Positions 7,550 to 16,186 of a DNA stretch of 36,939 nt are shown here, piece after piece; positions within the stretch are counted from its first letter, which is position 1, and every line of letters starts with the position of its first letter. Location: positions 1-36,939 of the forward strand of contig JACQFQ010000052.1 in the NCBI GenBank assembly GCA_016199985.1. The letters run 5' to 3'. The position numbers and the translations under genes are program-made. The DNA comes from Verrucomicrobiota bacterium (GTDB lineage: Bacteria > Verrucomicrobiota > Verrucomicrobiia > Limisphaerales > UBA11320). The notes below the pieces were generated by a model. It was not told the DNA's origin. It did no database searches and was given only the letters and a program-made list of their open reading frames with translations.

Positions 7550-9576
7550 GGCGAGGCGGCGCGCGAGAATTTCCAGTTTTCGTCGAAGAATCCCGCGTTC
7601 AGTGTTTGCTCGGGGAATGGAGAGGCCGCGGGCGCCCAGGTCTTCTCCACTCCAGGCAGGACGCTTTGAACCGCCCAATCCCCGAGGCGGGGGAAGAGCA
7701 GGTAATTGAACGCGGTGAACTCCGCTTCGTGGAAGGTGTGGCCGCTGTTGAGAACGAGGTAGCGCCCGCTCGATCCCGACAGCGGATTCGGACAGATCAA
7801 CGCGGGCGCGACGCTTTTTGCGGAATAGCTGTGGCCGCCGAGCCTGAGGGTTTCACGCGTCCACTCGAGCGGCAATCGGGGGAGAGCCTTGCGTATCCAC
7901 AAATTGCTGCCGGGGTCGCCGAAAAGAATCAGGTGGCGCGCGCGCGCATCCTCCTCTGTGACGTCCCTGTCGTCCTTCACCGGAAGATCGCCTCGCATAT
8001 AACGAGCCCACTCGTGGGAGAACCGGCGAAGGCTGGCGTCCGCCCACGCCCCAACCGCGGGGTTCCACGGACGTCCCGTGCCGCGGACGCAGAGGAAGGG
8101 CGAGACGAAGGCGTCGTCGATGGGGCCTTGCAGCCCAGGACGCTTCGATGTCGCGCTCTGAGACGATGGTTTGCCGACCAGCGTCCATTGGCTTCCTTGG
8201 CGCTCGAAGATCCTTGGAGCTGGCTCCACTGAGGATCCGTAGCGGGGAATTGAGATCTCCTGGTTCTCTACGCGGATCCTGGCGTTCGCGCCGGTGAGCA
8301 TCGGCGGATGGATGGCGAAGCTCCGAATGTTGTCCGCGCGGCTGACCTCGACGTCGCCCTGTTCCCCCGCGTGCGCCGCGATTTCAGACCGCGAATAGTG
8401 ATGTCGGAGCGAAAGCGCCTCGATCCAATGGCAGCGGCTGTACTTCAGCGTCCATGTCACGAACCTGATCTCCCGCGGCGCGTGGTTGAGTCCCGCGGCG
8501 GCGTATTCGCCGATCCGGCGCATTTGCTCGGCATGGGTCGCGGGATCGATCACATGGCCCGTGCCGGGCGAGATGAGGTTCACCATTTTCAGGCCTTCCC
8601 TGGCGAACGCTTCACCCATCAGGACATGCGCCTGGAAGAACACATCCTTGTCGCCGATCGCTCCGATCGCCGGAACGACGCCGGCGTTGGCGGCGTAATC
8701 CACGGAGTCGAGCATGTGAAGTCCGAGTTCCTGATGTCGCGGCAACTGCCCCACCTTGATGAAGCCCGGGATCGGCGTCTCGGAGAAACGGTGCGTGTCG
8801 ACGTAGCCGCAATAAGGCCCGATGGCAACGAAGCGGTCGGGATGCTGCAACCCCAGATGCCAGGTCCCCGAAGCGCCCATCGACATGCCTCGAACCACAA
8901 TCCGATCGCGATCCACGCGATACTGGCGGCAAACCGCCTCGATCGCCTCAAACACGTCGGTCTCCCCCGCCCATCGATAGCAATTCTCCACGCGACCGAG
9001 CGGATGCAACTCAATGTAATCGGCGTCCGGCGGCGGCGAGGCGTCGTTGTCGGGGCCGTCAAATCGCTGGCAGAATTGAAGCTCGCTCAGCCCTCGCGGC
9101 TTGGCGCTGCCATGGAGGACGACATCCAGGCGCATCGGTCTGACGCCGTCATAATTGCGGGGCACGATCACCCCATAGGGCTGGACGGATCCGTCAATTG
9201 CGGAGGTGAACCCGCGGATGAGCGTCCCGTGCTTCTTCGTCCAGGGCGGGATGGTCGCGGCGAGAGCCCCGGCCCGTTCCTCGCCGCGGTCCAGGGCGTG
9301 TTTCAGCAGTCGGACTTCATTGGACGCCAGGGAAGTCTCATATCGGAGCGCCCACTCGATGGCCTTGGGAAAGAGGAGCGCGTCGGCCGCGAGATCGCGG
9401 AGTCCCGCCGGCGGGTTCTGGAGACGCTGGGCAAGCCGATGGGCGCCGTCTTGCAGCGCGCGATGATCCTCGGTCGAAAGTCCGGAGATGGAAAGCGAGT
9501 CCCCGGCGGGCGCCGCCGACAGCGGGAGGCAGGACGTCCCGGCCGTCAGGAGCACGAGTGTCAGGAGCGCGTTCAT
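7546..9576 (-). CDS. Secreted alpha/beta-fold serine hydrolase, prolyl-oligopeptidase-like
   Basis: A 676-residue exported enzyme with a signal peptide (about residues 1-22) and a serine-hydrolase domain at about 130-350. Ser232 sits in GMSMGASG, the acid is probably Asp309 or Asp311 (GDKD) and the base is His341 (GTGHVID); VLHGSAKP (153-160) would supply the oxyanion hole. It probably cleaves peptide or ester bonds outside the cytoplasm. The C-terminal 300 residues contain a second region ending in LNSGHTFHEAEF, seen in similar Verrucomicrobiota and Planctomycetes proteins, whose role is unclear. It begins directly after the transporter stop codon with no gap, and its own TGA overlaps the start of the M81-enolase gene, so the genes are cotranscribed and probably translationally coupled. 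Confidence 0.85.
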   Translation of the reverse strand: MNALLTLVLLTAGTSCLPLSAAPAGDSLSISGLSTEDHRALQDGAHRLAQRLQNPPAGLRDLAADALLFPKAIEWALRYETSLASNEVRLLKHALDRGEERAGALAATIPPWTKKHGTLIRGFTSAIDGSVQPYGVIVPRNYDGVRPMRLDVVLHGSAKPRGLSELQFCQRFDGPDNDASPPPDADYIELHPLGRVENCYRWAGETDVFEAIEAVCRQYRVDRDRIVVRGMSMGASGTWHLGLQHPDRFVAIGPYCGYVDTHRFSETPIPGFIKVGQLPRHQELGLHMLDSVDYAANAGVVPAIGAIGDKDVFFQAHVLMGEAFAREGLKMVNLISPGTGHVIDPATHAEQMRRIGEYAAAGLNHAPREIRFVTWTLKYSRCHWIEALSLRHHYSRSEIAAHAGEQGDVEVSRADNIRSFAIHPPMLTGANARIRVENQEISIPRYGSSVEPAPRIFERQGSQWTLVGKPSSQSATSKRPGLQGPIDDAFVSPFLCVRGTGRPWNPAVGAWADASLRRFSHEWARYMRGDLPVKDDRDVTEEDARARHLILFGDPGSNLWIRKALPRLPLEWTRETLRLGGHSYSAKSVAPALICPNPLSGSSGRYLVLNSGHTFHEAEFTAFNYLLFPRLGDWAVQSVLPGVEKTWAPAASPFPEQTLNAGFFDENWKFSRAASP

Positions 9577-10818
9577 TCAGCGGTTTCCGGCCTGATCCTT
9601 GGAGAACCAGAGTCGGATGTCGAGGGCGAGCGCGGCGGCTGCAAGCGCGTAGGCGATTGCCGTGAAGGTCATCAGGCCGCGGATCCCCAGCGACGCTTTC
9701 CAAAGTCCGCCGCTCAGGGTGGCGACTCCCGACACGAGCCCGCCGAACAGATTCAGAAGGCCGACGGTGGAGGATCGGGCGTCCGCTGGGACGACTTCGA
9801 AGGCCGCGGGAAAGATGTTGCCCATGAGCAACCCGCTGAAAAAGCCGAAGCCCACCGCGGCGCAGCGAACGCCAATGAGGGTCTCGCTGGCCCCGAGCGC
9901 GTGAAGGCAGGGCGCGCTGAGAAGCAAGCTGGCCACCATCACCCAGAGACGCGCGGCATGGGTGCGGCGCAGCAGCGCGTCGGCCAGCCATCCGCCTGTC
10001 ACCAAGCCCGCCGCGGCGGCGGTTTGGAGGAAGAGGGTCGCGTTGAACGCGGCGTCGGATTGATTGAGCGAGAACTTCTCGTGGAGCAAAGCGGGGAGCC
10101 ATCCGTAGATCAACCAGAGTCCGAAGACAAACACGGAGAAGACCAGGCAGAGCGTCCAGAAGGTGGCGAGTCCGAGCACGCGTCCGACATCCGGCCATGC
10201 TGACCGGGACGGCACGGCCGGCGCGGCGCCTTCGCGGATGGCGCGCAGGAAGCCGGAATAGGGCAGGGCGTAAAGGAGACCGATGGCGCCGAGGACGAAG
10301 AACGCGCCCCTCCACTGTCCGCGATCCGCCATCCAGCCGCCGAACCAGCTGCCCGCGACCGTGCCCGCGATTTGCGCGGTGGTGAGCAGGGCGATCGCCC
10401 GGGACCGCCGCGACGTCGGATGCGCGTTCGCGGTCAGCGCGATCGCCGTCGGCATGAACAGCGACTCCGACAAGCCCATCGCCGCGCGCAGGCCGAGCAG
10501 CATGACGGCGGAGGTCGCGAGCCCGGTGGCGATGGTGACAAGGCTCCACAGAACCAGGCTCAGGACGACCAGAACGCGCTTGGAGCCGCGATCCGCGAGC
10601 ATCCCGGCGAGAGGACAACCGAGCGCGTAAACCCACAGGAACGCCGAGCCGGTCAACCCGAGCTGCCGATCCGTCATGCCGAGCCCGGACTTCAGGGAAG
10701 GGAACATCGCGAACACGGCCTGCCGGTCGCAGTAGTTGAGAAAGTAAGCGAGCCACATGAACCCGATGAGCATCGCGGCGCGGCGGGGGGTCGTCGCGGC
10801 TGGCGGGGAACCGCTCAC
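9577..10818 (-). CDS. MFS transporter, anion/cation symporter-like
   Basis: A 413-residue membrane protein with about 12 hydrophobic segments. The first helix contains LNYCDRQAVFA, like the LNY.DR motif of the anion:cation symporter family, and the loop between helices 2 and 3 has GMLADRGSKR, the MFS motif A. It probably imports the organic-acid, amino-acid or small-peptide substrate used by the neighbouring enzymes. I start it at GTG 10818, which overlaps the TGA of the deacylase gene (GTGA), because the first helix follows closely; longer versions would run far into the upstream gene. The direction of transport and the substrate cannot be told from the sequence. Confidence 0.88.
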   Translation of the reverse strand: MSGSPPAATTPRRAAMLIGFMWLAYFLNYCDRQAVFAMFPSLKSGLGMTDRQLGLTGSAFLWVYALGCPLAGMLADRGSKRVLVVLSLVLWSLVTIATGLATSAVMLLGLRAAMGLSESLFMPTAIALTANAHPTSRRSRAIALLTTAQIAGTVAGSWFGGWMADRGQWRGAFFVLGAIGLLYALPYSGFLRAIREGAAPAVPSRSAWPDVGRVLGLATFWTLCLVFSVFVFGLWLIYGWLPALLHEKFSLNQSDAAFNATLFLQTAAAAGLVTGGWLADALLRRTHAARLWVMVASLLLSAPCLHALGASETLIGVRCAAVGFGFFSGLLMGNIFPAAFEVVPADARSSTVGLLNLFGGLVSGVATLSGGLWKASLGIRGLMTFTAIAYALAAAALALDIRLWFSKDQAGNR

Positions 10819-11834
10819 GCGTTGAGCACCTGACGAGGGGTGACGCGTTGCGCGACCACGGCGACGCAATCGCCCTGCTGGGCAAGGCACGGGGCGCGCA
10901 TGGTGACGAGGTATCCCGAAGATCGGGCCGTCAGCCGCTCAGGCGCCCGATCCGGTCTCTCGAGGTGGTGGATGAATCCCAAGGTCTGTCCGCGCTTCAC
11001 CCGGGCGCCGAGATCGACGCACACCTCCAACACCCCCGACTCGGGCGCCAGGAGGTAGTCCTCGCGATCGAGCGCCTGCGTCAGGATCGCAGGCGGCTTG
11101 CCCAGGCTCTTGCGCGTTTGCTCTTGTCCTTTCAACACGCCGACATGGATCAGCACATTGCGCAGCCCCTCCTGCGTCACGCGGTGGACGGCGGCCGGCA
11201 CGCATTCCCCACCCCCCATTTCGGTGGTGACGACCAGCTTCCCCTGGTTCTCCGCTTCCACGGGCAGGAGCCCCGTGCCCGCGATGTCGGCGTAGAGAAA
11301 GGAGAAGTCGGCGTTCCACGCCAGCATGGCGGCGAACATACGGGCGCGCTGGTCGCGGTCGGCCACGAGATGCATGGTCGACGACGGCACGAACTCCATG
11401 CTGCGCCCGCCGGAGTGGATGTCGATGACGACGTCGCTGAGGGGAAAGAGGGTTGTGGCGAGATAGTGCGCGATCTGGCTGGTAACGCTTCCCTCCGCGT
11501 GTCCGGGAAACGCGCGGTTCATGTTCATGCCGTCGATGGGCGACAACCGCGTCGCGGCGCGGGCCGCGGGAAAGTTGAGCGAGGGAATCAGGATGAGGCG
11601 GCCTTTCACCAGCGACAGGGGTAGATCGCGGGCGAGTTTCATCAAGGCGATCTGGCCCTGGTACTCGTCTCCGTGATTGCCGCCGAGCGCGAGAACGGTG
11701 GGGCCGCGTCCGCGGGAAAGAATCGTCGCGGGCACGCAGACATTGGCCCAGCCGCCAAGGTTGTGGGAGTAGGGGACCTGGAGGAAGCCCTGCTGTTTGC
11801 CGGGGCGATCAAAGTCCAATGAAGCGCTGACCAT
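10815..11834 (-). CDS. Zinc-dependent deacylase, DoeB/succinylglutamate desuccinylase-aspartoacylase family
   Basis: A 339-residue cytoplasmic amidohydrolase. GGNHGDEYQG supplies His54 and Glu57, DIHSGG supplies His140 (the three zinc ligands), NMNRAFPG is at 104-111 and TEMGGG contains the likely catalytic Glu205. The overall pattern, including the opening DFD...G.L..PYS and the ending QQGDCVAVV, closely resembles DoeB, which removes the acetyl group from N-acetyl-diaminobutyrate in ectoine breakdown. No other ectoine gene is seen nearby, so the substrate is probably a different N-acyl amino acid or amide. ATG 11834 gives the family's usual length; a TTG at 11900 is an alternative. It is the first gene of the four-gene operon and is divergent from the DUF1080 gene. 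Confidence 0.85.
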   Translation of the reverse strand: MVSASLDFDRPGKQQGFLQVPYSHNLGGWANVCVPATILSRGRGPTVLALGGNHGDEYQGQIALMKLARDLPLSLVKGRLILIPSLNFPAARAATRLSPIDGMNMNRAFPGHAEGSVTSQIAHYLATTLFPLSDVVIDIHSGGRSMEFVPSSTMHLVADRDQRARMFAAMLAWNADFSFLYADIAGTGLLPVEAENQGKLVVTTEMGGGECVPAAVHRVTQEGLRNVLIHVGVLKGQEQTRKSLGKPPAILTQALDREDYLLAPESGVLEVCVDLGARVKRGQTLGFIHHLERPDRAPERLTARSSGYLVTMRAPCLAQQGDCVAVVAQRVTPRQVLNA

Positions 11835-11966
11835 AGGAGTAGGAGGCAGTGTCCAGTTTGGGCGACGCGCGAACCCTACCTGCTTCCGTTCACCACACAA
11901 GCACTACGCTTCGAAAGAAATGCTGACAGATTTCCGTTTTCCCGCTCTAGTCGCCGCACTCACTCT

Positions 11967-12968
11967 ATGAAAGCCATCCTTTGCGCTCTTGCTCTTGCGG
12001 CCGTCTCCGTCTCCGTCTTTGCGGCCGAGGAGAAACCCACTTACCTCACCCCGGCCGCAGGCGGCGCGGACTACGCCAGTCAGGGCGAATACAAGAACGA
12101 CTGGGGCGGCGCCCAGGTCATCGCTCTGGGAAACGACGAGTTCCGCATGGTGACTTATCCCGGAGGCCTTCCAGGCGCGGGATGGAACCAGGAGACCCGG
12201 ACGCAGATTCCGGGCAAGCGCGTCGAAAAAAAGGTCGCCCTCACCGGTGACAACGGATTCAAGGCCGAGCTCGTCGACGACAAGATCGTCTTCACCGGCG
12301 AGAACGGATACAAGGCGGAGCTCGCCGGCGGCAAGATCACGATCCACACCGCGACGGGCGGCCCTTACACGATGGAGAAAATCGAGCGCAAGAGCCCTAC
12401 GCTTGGCGAGAAACCGCCTGCCGGCGCCGTGGTGCTTTTCGACGGATCCACCGCGGACGGATGGCAGGGAGGACATCTGGATGATCGCAAGCTTCTCGCC
12501 GCCGGATGCAAGAGCAAGCAAGCCTTCGGCAATTTCACCGCGCACTTCGAGTTCCTGCTTCCTTTCAAGCCGCTCGGGCGCGGACAGGACAGAGGGAACA
12601 GCGGCGTGTATTTGCAGGATCGATACGAGCTTCAGGTGCTCGACAGCTTCGGGCTGAAGGGCGAGAACAACGAGTGCGGGGGCTTTTACCAGCAAGCGGC
12701 CCCGAAAGTGAACATGTGTTTCCCTCCGCTCACCTGGCAGACCTATGACATTGATTTCACCGCCGCGACCTATGACGCCTCCGGCGCGAAGACCAAAAGC
12801 GCCCGCGTGACCGTGAAGCACAATGGAGTCCTTATCCACGAGAACTTTGAGTTCAAGGGCTGCACCGCGGGCAATGGCCGCAAGGAAGACGCGACCGATG
12901 GGCCGTTCATGCTTCAGGGCCACGGCAATCCCGTCTTCTACCAGAACATCTGGGTGGTCGCGAAATGA
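11967..12968 (+). CDS. Secreted DUF1080 protein (3-keto-disaccharide hydrolase-like)
   Basis: A 333-residue exported protein. Residues 1-20 are a signal peptide (ILCALALAAVSVSVFA). The DUF1080 domain, a concanavalin-like beta sandwich, spans about 150-333 and shows VLFDGSTADGW, RGNSGVYLQDRYELQVL and the ending LQGHGNPVFYQNIWVV. The domain is highly expanded in Planctomycetes and Verrucomicrobiota, and some members hydrolyse 3-keto-glycosides. The N-terminal 145 residues are a charged region with two similar short segments (LTGDNGFKAEL and FTGENGYKAEL), an internal repeat. A polysaccharide or glycoside substrate is inferred, not shown. The gene is divergent from the deacylase operon, with about 130 bases between them for both promoters. 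Confidence 0.85.
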   Translation: MKAILCALALAAVSVSVFAAEEKPTYLTPAAGGADYASQGEYKNDWGGAQVIALGNDEFRMVTYPGGLPGAGWNQETRTQIPGKRVEKKVALTGDNGFKAELVDDKIVFTGENGYKAELAGGKITIHTATGGPYTMEKIERKSPTLGEKPPAGAVVLFDGSTADGWQGGHLDDRKLLAAGCKSKQAFGNFTAHFEFLLPFKPLGRGQDRGNSGVYLQDRYELQVLDSFGLKGENNECGGFYQQAAPKVNMCFPPLTWQTYDIDFTAATYDASGAKTKSARVTVKHNGVLIHENFEFKGCTAGNGRKEDATDGPFMLQGHGNPVFYQNIWVVAK

Positions 12969-13111
12969 CGGGCTGAGTGAGCGCGCCTCCTCATCGCCGC
13001 GCAGAGCGCCCAGGGTAAATTGAGTTTCTTGGCAATGAAGGCGGGGGCCGAGACCCCGGGAGAGTGTGTGGGCGGAGGATGAAGGCGCCGCCCCAAGGTC
13101 AAACCCTTCGC

Positions 13112-13139
13112 TTGCCCCGACCGGTTCGCTCCCTATAAT
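13112..13139 (+). promoter_or_regulatory. Sigma-70-like promoter of serS
   Basis: A perfect TATAAT lies at 13134-13139, with TTGCCC at 13112-13117 and a 16-base spacer. Transcription would start about 7 bases downstream, at or next to the GTG start of serS at 13147. This predicts a leaderless message. Confidence 0.5.
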
Positions 13140-13146
13140 CCCGCGC

Positions 13147-14448
13147 GTGCTGGACATCAAACTGATACGGGAACAGGCCGACTTCGTGCGACAGAGGCTT
13201 GCCACGCGCGGCGCGGGCGACGAGTCGCACATCGATGAAGCCCTGCGCTGGGATGAACAACGACGCAAGCTGCTCGGCGAGGTGGAGGAACTGAAAGCTT
13301 CACGGAACCGCGTGTCGAAGGAGATTGGGGTGCTGATGGGGAAGAAGGAGGCCGCGGCCGCCGAGGCGAAGAAGGCCGAGACGCGCGACATCGGCGACAA
13401 GATCGCCACGCTCGACAAACAGGTGGCCGAAGCGGAGGCCTCCCGCGACCAGATTCTCATGAGGCTTCCCAATCTGCCGCACGCGTCGGTGGCCCTCGGA
13501 AAGTCCGCCGAGGACAATCCCGTCGTTCGGGTTCACGGGGAGAAGCCCGCCCACCCCTTCAAGCCCAAGGACCACGTCCAGATTTGCCATCATCTCAAGC
13601 TGATCGATTTTGAGCGCGGCGCGAAGCTCTCCGGAAGCGGATTTCTGCTCTACACCGGGTGGGGCGCGCGGCTGGAGCGCGCGCTGATCCAGTTCCTTCT
13701 CGATCTGCACATTCACGAGCATCACTACACCGAGGTTTCCCCTCCCTACGTCATCAACCGAGAATGCATGTTCGGCGTGGGGCAGTTCCCAAAGTTTGAG
13801 GACCAGGCCTACGCGGTCCGCGAAGGCAACGACGCCTCCACGCTGGGAAAGTTTTATCTCTTGCCCACGGCCGAGGCGCCGGTCGCGAACATTCACCGCG
13901 ATGAAGTCCTCGCCGAGTCGCAGCTGCCCATTCGCTACGTCGCCTACAGCCCCTGCTTTCGCGCCGAGGCGGGCGCGGCCGGGTTGGGCACGCGCGGCAT
14001 GATCCGCGTCCACCAGTTCGACAAGGTCGAGCTCATCAAGGTGGTGAAGCCCGATCAGGGCTACGAGGAGCTGGAGAAGATGGTGGCCAACGCCGAAACC
14101 GTGCTGCAGCGCCTCGGTCTGCACTATCGCGTGATCCAGCTCTGCACCGGCGACATGGGCTTCGCGAGCGCCAAGACCTACGACATAGAAGTCTGGGCGC
14201 CGGGGCAGGGGAGCTATCTGGAGGTGAGCAGCTGCTCGAATTGCGAGGACTTCCAGTGCCGAAGAATGAATCTCAAGATGAAGACTGAGGATGGCGATCG
14301 CGTCATGCCGCACCTGCTCAACGGCAGCGGCACCGCGCTGGCGCGATTGTTTGTCGCGCTGGTGGAAACCCACCAGCAAGCCGACGGCAGCGTGCTCATC
14401 CCGGAACCGTTGCGGCCCTATCTGCGGACCGACCGGATCGTCCCATGA
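13147..14448 (+). CDS. serS: Seryl-tRNA synthetase
   Basis: A 433-residue class II aminoacyl-tRNA synthetase that charges tRNA-Ser (and tRNA-Sec where present). Residues 1-110 form the N-terminal helical arm, a long charged coiled coil that contacts the tRNA variable arm. The catalytic core has TAEAP (241-245), motif 2 FRAEAG (271-276) and motif 3 NGSGTALARLFVALVE (392-407). Length and order are normal. The start is GTG 13147, since family proteins begin MLDIKLIRE; the frame continues upstream but does not look coding. No ribosome binding site precedes the GTG, consistent with the TATAAT placed just before it. The stop overlaps the glgA start (ATGA). Confidence 0.97.
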   Translation: MLDIKLIREQADFVRQRLATRGAGDESHIDEALRWDEQRRKLLGEVEELKASRNRVSKEIGVLMGKKEAAAAEAKKAETRDIGDKIATLDKQVAEAEASRDQILMRLPNLPHASVALGKSAEDNPVVRVHGEKPAHPFKPKDHVQICHHLKLIDFERGAKLSGSGFLLYTGWGARLERALIQFLLDLHIHEHHYTEVSPPYVINRECMFGVGQFPKFEDQAYAVREGNDASTLGKFYLLPTAEAPVANIHRDEVLAESQLPIRYVAYSPCFRAEAGAAGLGTRGMIRVHQFDKVELIKVVKPDQGYEELEKMVANAETVLQRLGLHYRVIQLCTGDMGFASAKTYDIEVWAPGQGSYLEVSSCSNCEDFQCRRMNLKMKTEDGDRVMPHLLNGSGTALARLFVALVETHQQADGSVLIPEPLRPYLRTDRIVP

Positions 14449-15968
14449 GGAAGAAGGGGAGGGTCGTCGCAAAGACCCACGCTCCGGCGCCACCGCGGCT
14501 TCGGCTTCTCATCGCCAGCAGCGAGGTTGTTCCGTATTCCAAGACGGGCGGACTGGCCGACATGGTGGCGGCGCTCGCCAAGAGCATGGCGCGCCGCGGG
14601 CATCGCGTCGGCATTGTCACGCCGCTGTACTCCGGGATCCGGGAGAAGAACCCCGGGCTTCAGAGGCTCGACTACTTCATGCGGCTTCCGCTGGGAGACG
14701 CTTTCGTCGAGGCGGAGATCCTCACGCTCGAGCCCGAGCCGAACCTCACGGTCTATTTCGTCGGCGAGCCTTCGATGTACGAGCGTCCTGGGATCTACGG
14801 GGACAAGGCCGGCGACTACCCCGACAACGCGCAACGATTCTCTTTCTTCTCCAAAGCGGTCGCGCATCTCGCGCGCTACCTGCCATGGCGGCCCGAGCTG
14901 ATCCATATTCATGATTGGCAGACGGGGCTGGTTCCGCTGTTCCTGCGTCATCAGCGCGAGCGGGAAGGGTGGGCGGATTGCCCGCCGTCTCTGCTGACCA
15001 TCCACAACCTGGCCTATCAAGGCGTGTTTCCCGCGCTGGCGTTCCCATTCACCAACCTGCCGCCGGAAGATTTCTCGCCCGCGGGCGCCGAGTTCAACGG
15101 GTTCCTGAACTGCCTCAAGACCGCGGTCCTGCTGTCCGATGGGCTCACCACGGTGAGTCCGCGTTACGCCCGTGAAATCACGACGCCCGAGTTCGGATGC
15201 GGCCTCGATCCCATCCTGAGGCATCGCGCGGCGCTGCTGACGGGAATTCTCAACGGCGTGGACTACGACGACTGGAAGACTGAGCGCAACGAGCATCTCC
15301 CGGCCTCCTACTCGGCTCGCGCTCTCGCCGGCAAGGCCGCGTGCAAGGCCGCTCTCCAGGCGCGGATGAAGCTCCCTGTCGCGCCGAACATTCCCCTGTT
15401 CGGGACGGTCACGCGCCTGGCGGACCAGAAGGGCATGGACATCCAGCTCGGAGCGCTGGAGGAGATGGTCGCGGCGAATCTTCAGTTCGTTCTCCTGGGA
15501 TCGGGATCGACGGAGCTGGAGCGCGAATACCAGCGGCTCGCGCTGAGGCATCCGACGAAAGTGGCCGTGCGGATCGGCTACGACGACGCCCTGGCTCACC
15601 AGATCGAGGCGGGCATCGACTTCTTTGTCATGCCGTCCCGGTTCGAGCCCTGCGGACTGAATCAGATGTACAGCTTGCGTTACGGATCCATTCCGATCGT
15701 GCGGGTGACGGGCGGGCTGGACGACTCCGTGGTGGACATCGCGGACGATCGTCTGGAGGCTGACGGGATAAAGTTCCGGGAACTCTCCCCGCGCGCGCTG
15801 GCCAAGGCGATTCGAAAGGCGCTCGCGCTTTACAATGTCGCGGCTCTGATGAGGCGATACCGGACGAACGGGATGCGCGCCGACTTTTCATGGGCGCGGA
15901 CTGCCGCGGAATACGAGAATGTCTACCGCAAGCTGATCACGGAACGATCTACGACTGGCCTTCAGTGA
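14445..15968 (+). CDS. glgA: Glycogen synthase (ADP-glucose starch synthase), GT5
   Basis: A 507-residue glycosyltransferase that adds glucose from ADP-glucose to growing alpha-1,4-glucan chains. The GT5 signature KTGGLAD lies at 33-39 and binds the nucleotide sugar; HDWQTG (156-161), HNLAYQG (187-193), TRLADQKG and PSRFEPCGLNQ (397-407) follow in the right order, and VTGGLDDSV closes the C-terminal Rossmann domain. About 18 basic residues precede the usual start of the fold. The ATG overlaps the serS stop codon by ATGA, so its translation is probably coupled to serS, an unusual partner for a glycogen gene. No other glg gene is present in the window. Confidence 0.95.
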   Translation: MRKKGRVVAKTHAPAPPRLRLLIASSEVVPYSKTGGLADMVAALAKSMARRGHRVGIVTPLYSGIREKNPGLQRLDYFMRLPLGDAFVEAEILTLEPEPNLTVYFVGEPSMYERPGIYGDKAGDYPDNAQRFSFFSKAVAHLARYLPWRPELIHIHDWQTGLVPLFLRHQREREGWADCPPSLLTIHNLAYQGVFPALAFPFTNLPPEDFSPAGAEFNGFLNCLKTAVLLSDGLTTVSPRYAREITTPEFGCGLDPILRHRAALLTGILNGVDYDDWKTERNEHLPASYSARALAGKAACKAALQARMKLPVAPNIPLFGTVTRLADQKGMDIQLGALEEMVAANLQFVLLGSGSTELEREYQRLALRHPTKVAVRIGYDDALAHQIEAGIDFFVMPSRFEPCGLNQMYSLRYGSIPIVRVTGGLDDSVVDIADDRLEADGIKFRELSPRALAKAIRKALALYNVAALMRRYRTNGMRADFSWARTAAEYENVYRKLITERSTTGLQ

Positions 15969-16186
15969 TGGGAACTCGATCGGGGAGGAACGGGAAGGAT
16001 CGGCGCGGGGAGAGCGTGTCCTCTGTTGAGGCGATCGTCTTTCGCGGCCCACTCTGAACGTTTAGCCAGGCTGGTTCGGGATGCGCCTCAGTCACTCACA
16101 CACGGCTCTTGGCGCTTCCGCTCTCGCCAATGCTCTGCTAGCTTGCCGCCGCGCTTCACCCCGTTTTGACTTTGGTGAGCGCCCCT

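Noticed and set aside
5120..7669. An 849-codon plus-strand open frame opposite the M81-enolase gene
   Set aside because: It is antisense to a gene with clear catalytic motifs, and its composition (Arg, His, Gly, Val-rich without domains) is that of a high-GC shadow frame.
8308..10203. A 631-codon plus-strand open frame
   Set aside because: It runs antisense across two recognised genes (serine hydrolase and MFS transporter) and shows no motif of its own.
10807..10827. GGAACC followed by CGTT, resembling the ECF-type promoter
   Set aside because: The spacing is only 7 bases instead of 14 and it lies at the end of a coding gene.
4901..11834. Naming the operon as a microcystin (mlr) cluster
   Set aside because: Only the M81 member is a true family match; no MlrA or MlrB homologue is present, so the analogy is kept as a hypothesis.
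10815..11834. Calling the deacylase doeB of ectoine degradation
   Set aside because: The family match is good, but no ectoine hydrolase (DoeA) or aminotransferase is nearby, so the gene symbol is not assigned.
11904..13517. A 537-codon minus-strand open frame over the DUF1080 and serS genes
   Set aside because: Ser/Arg/Ala-rich antisense frame with no domain; both opposite-strand genes are solid.
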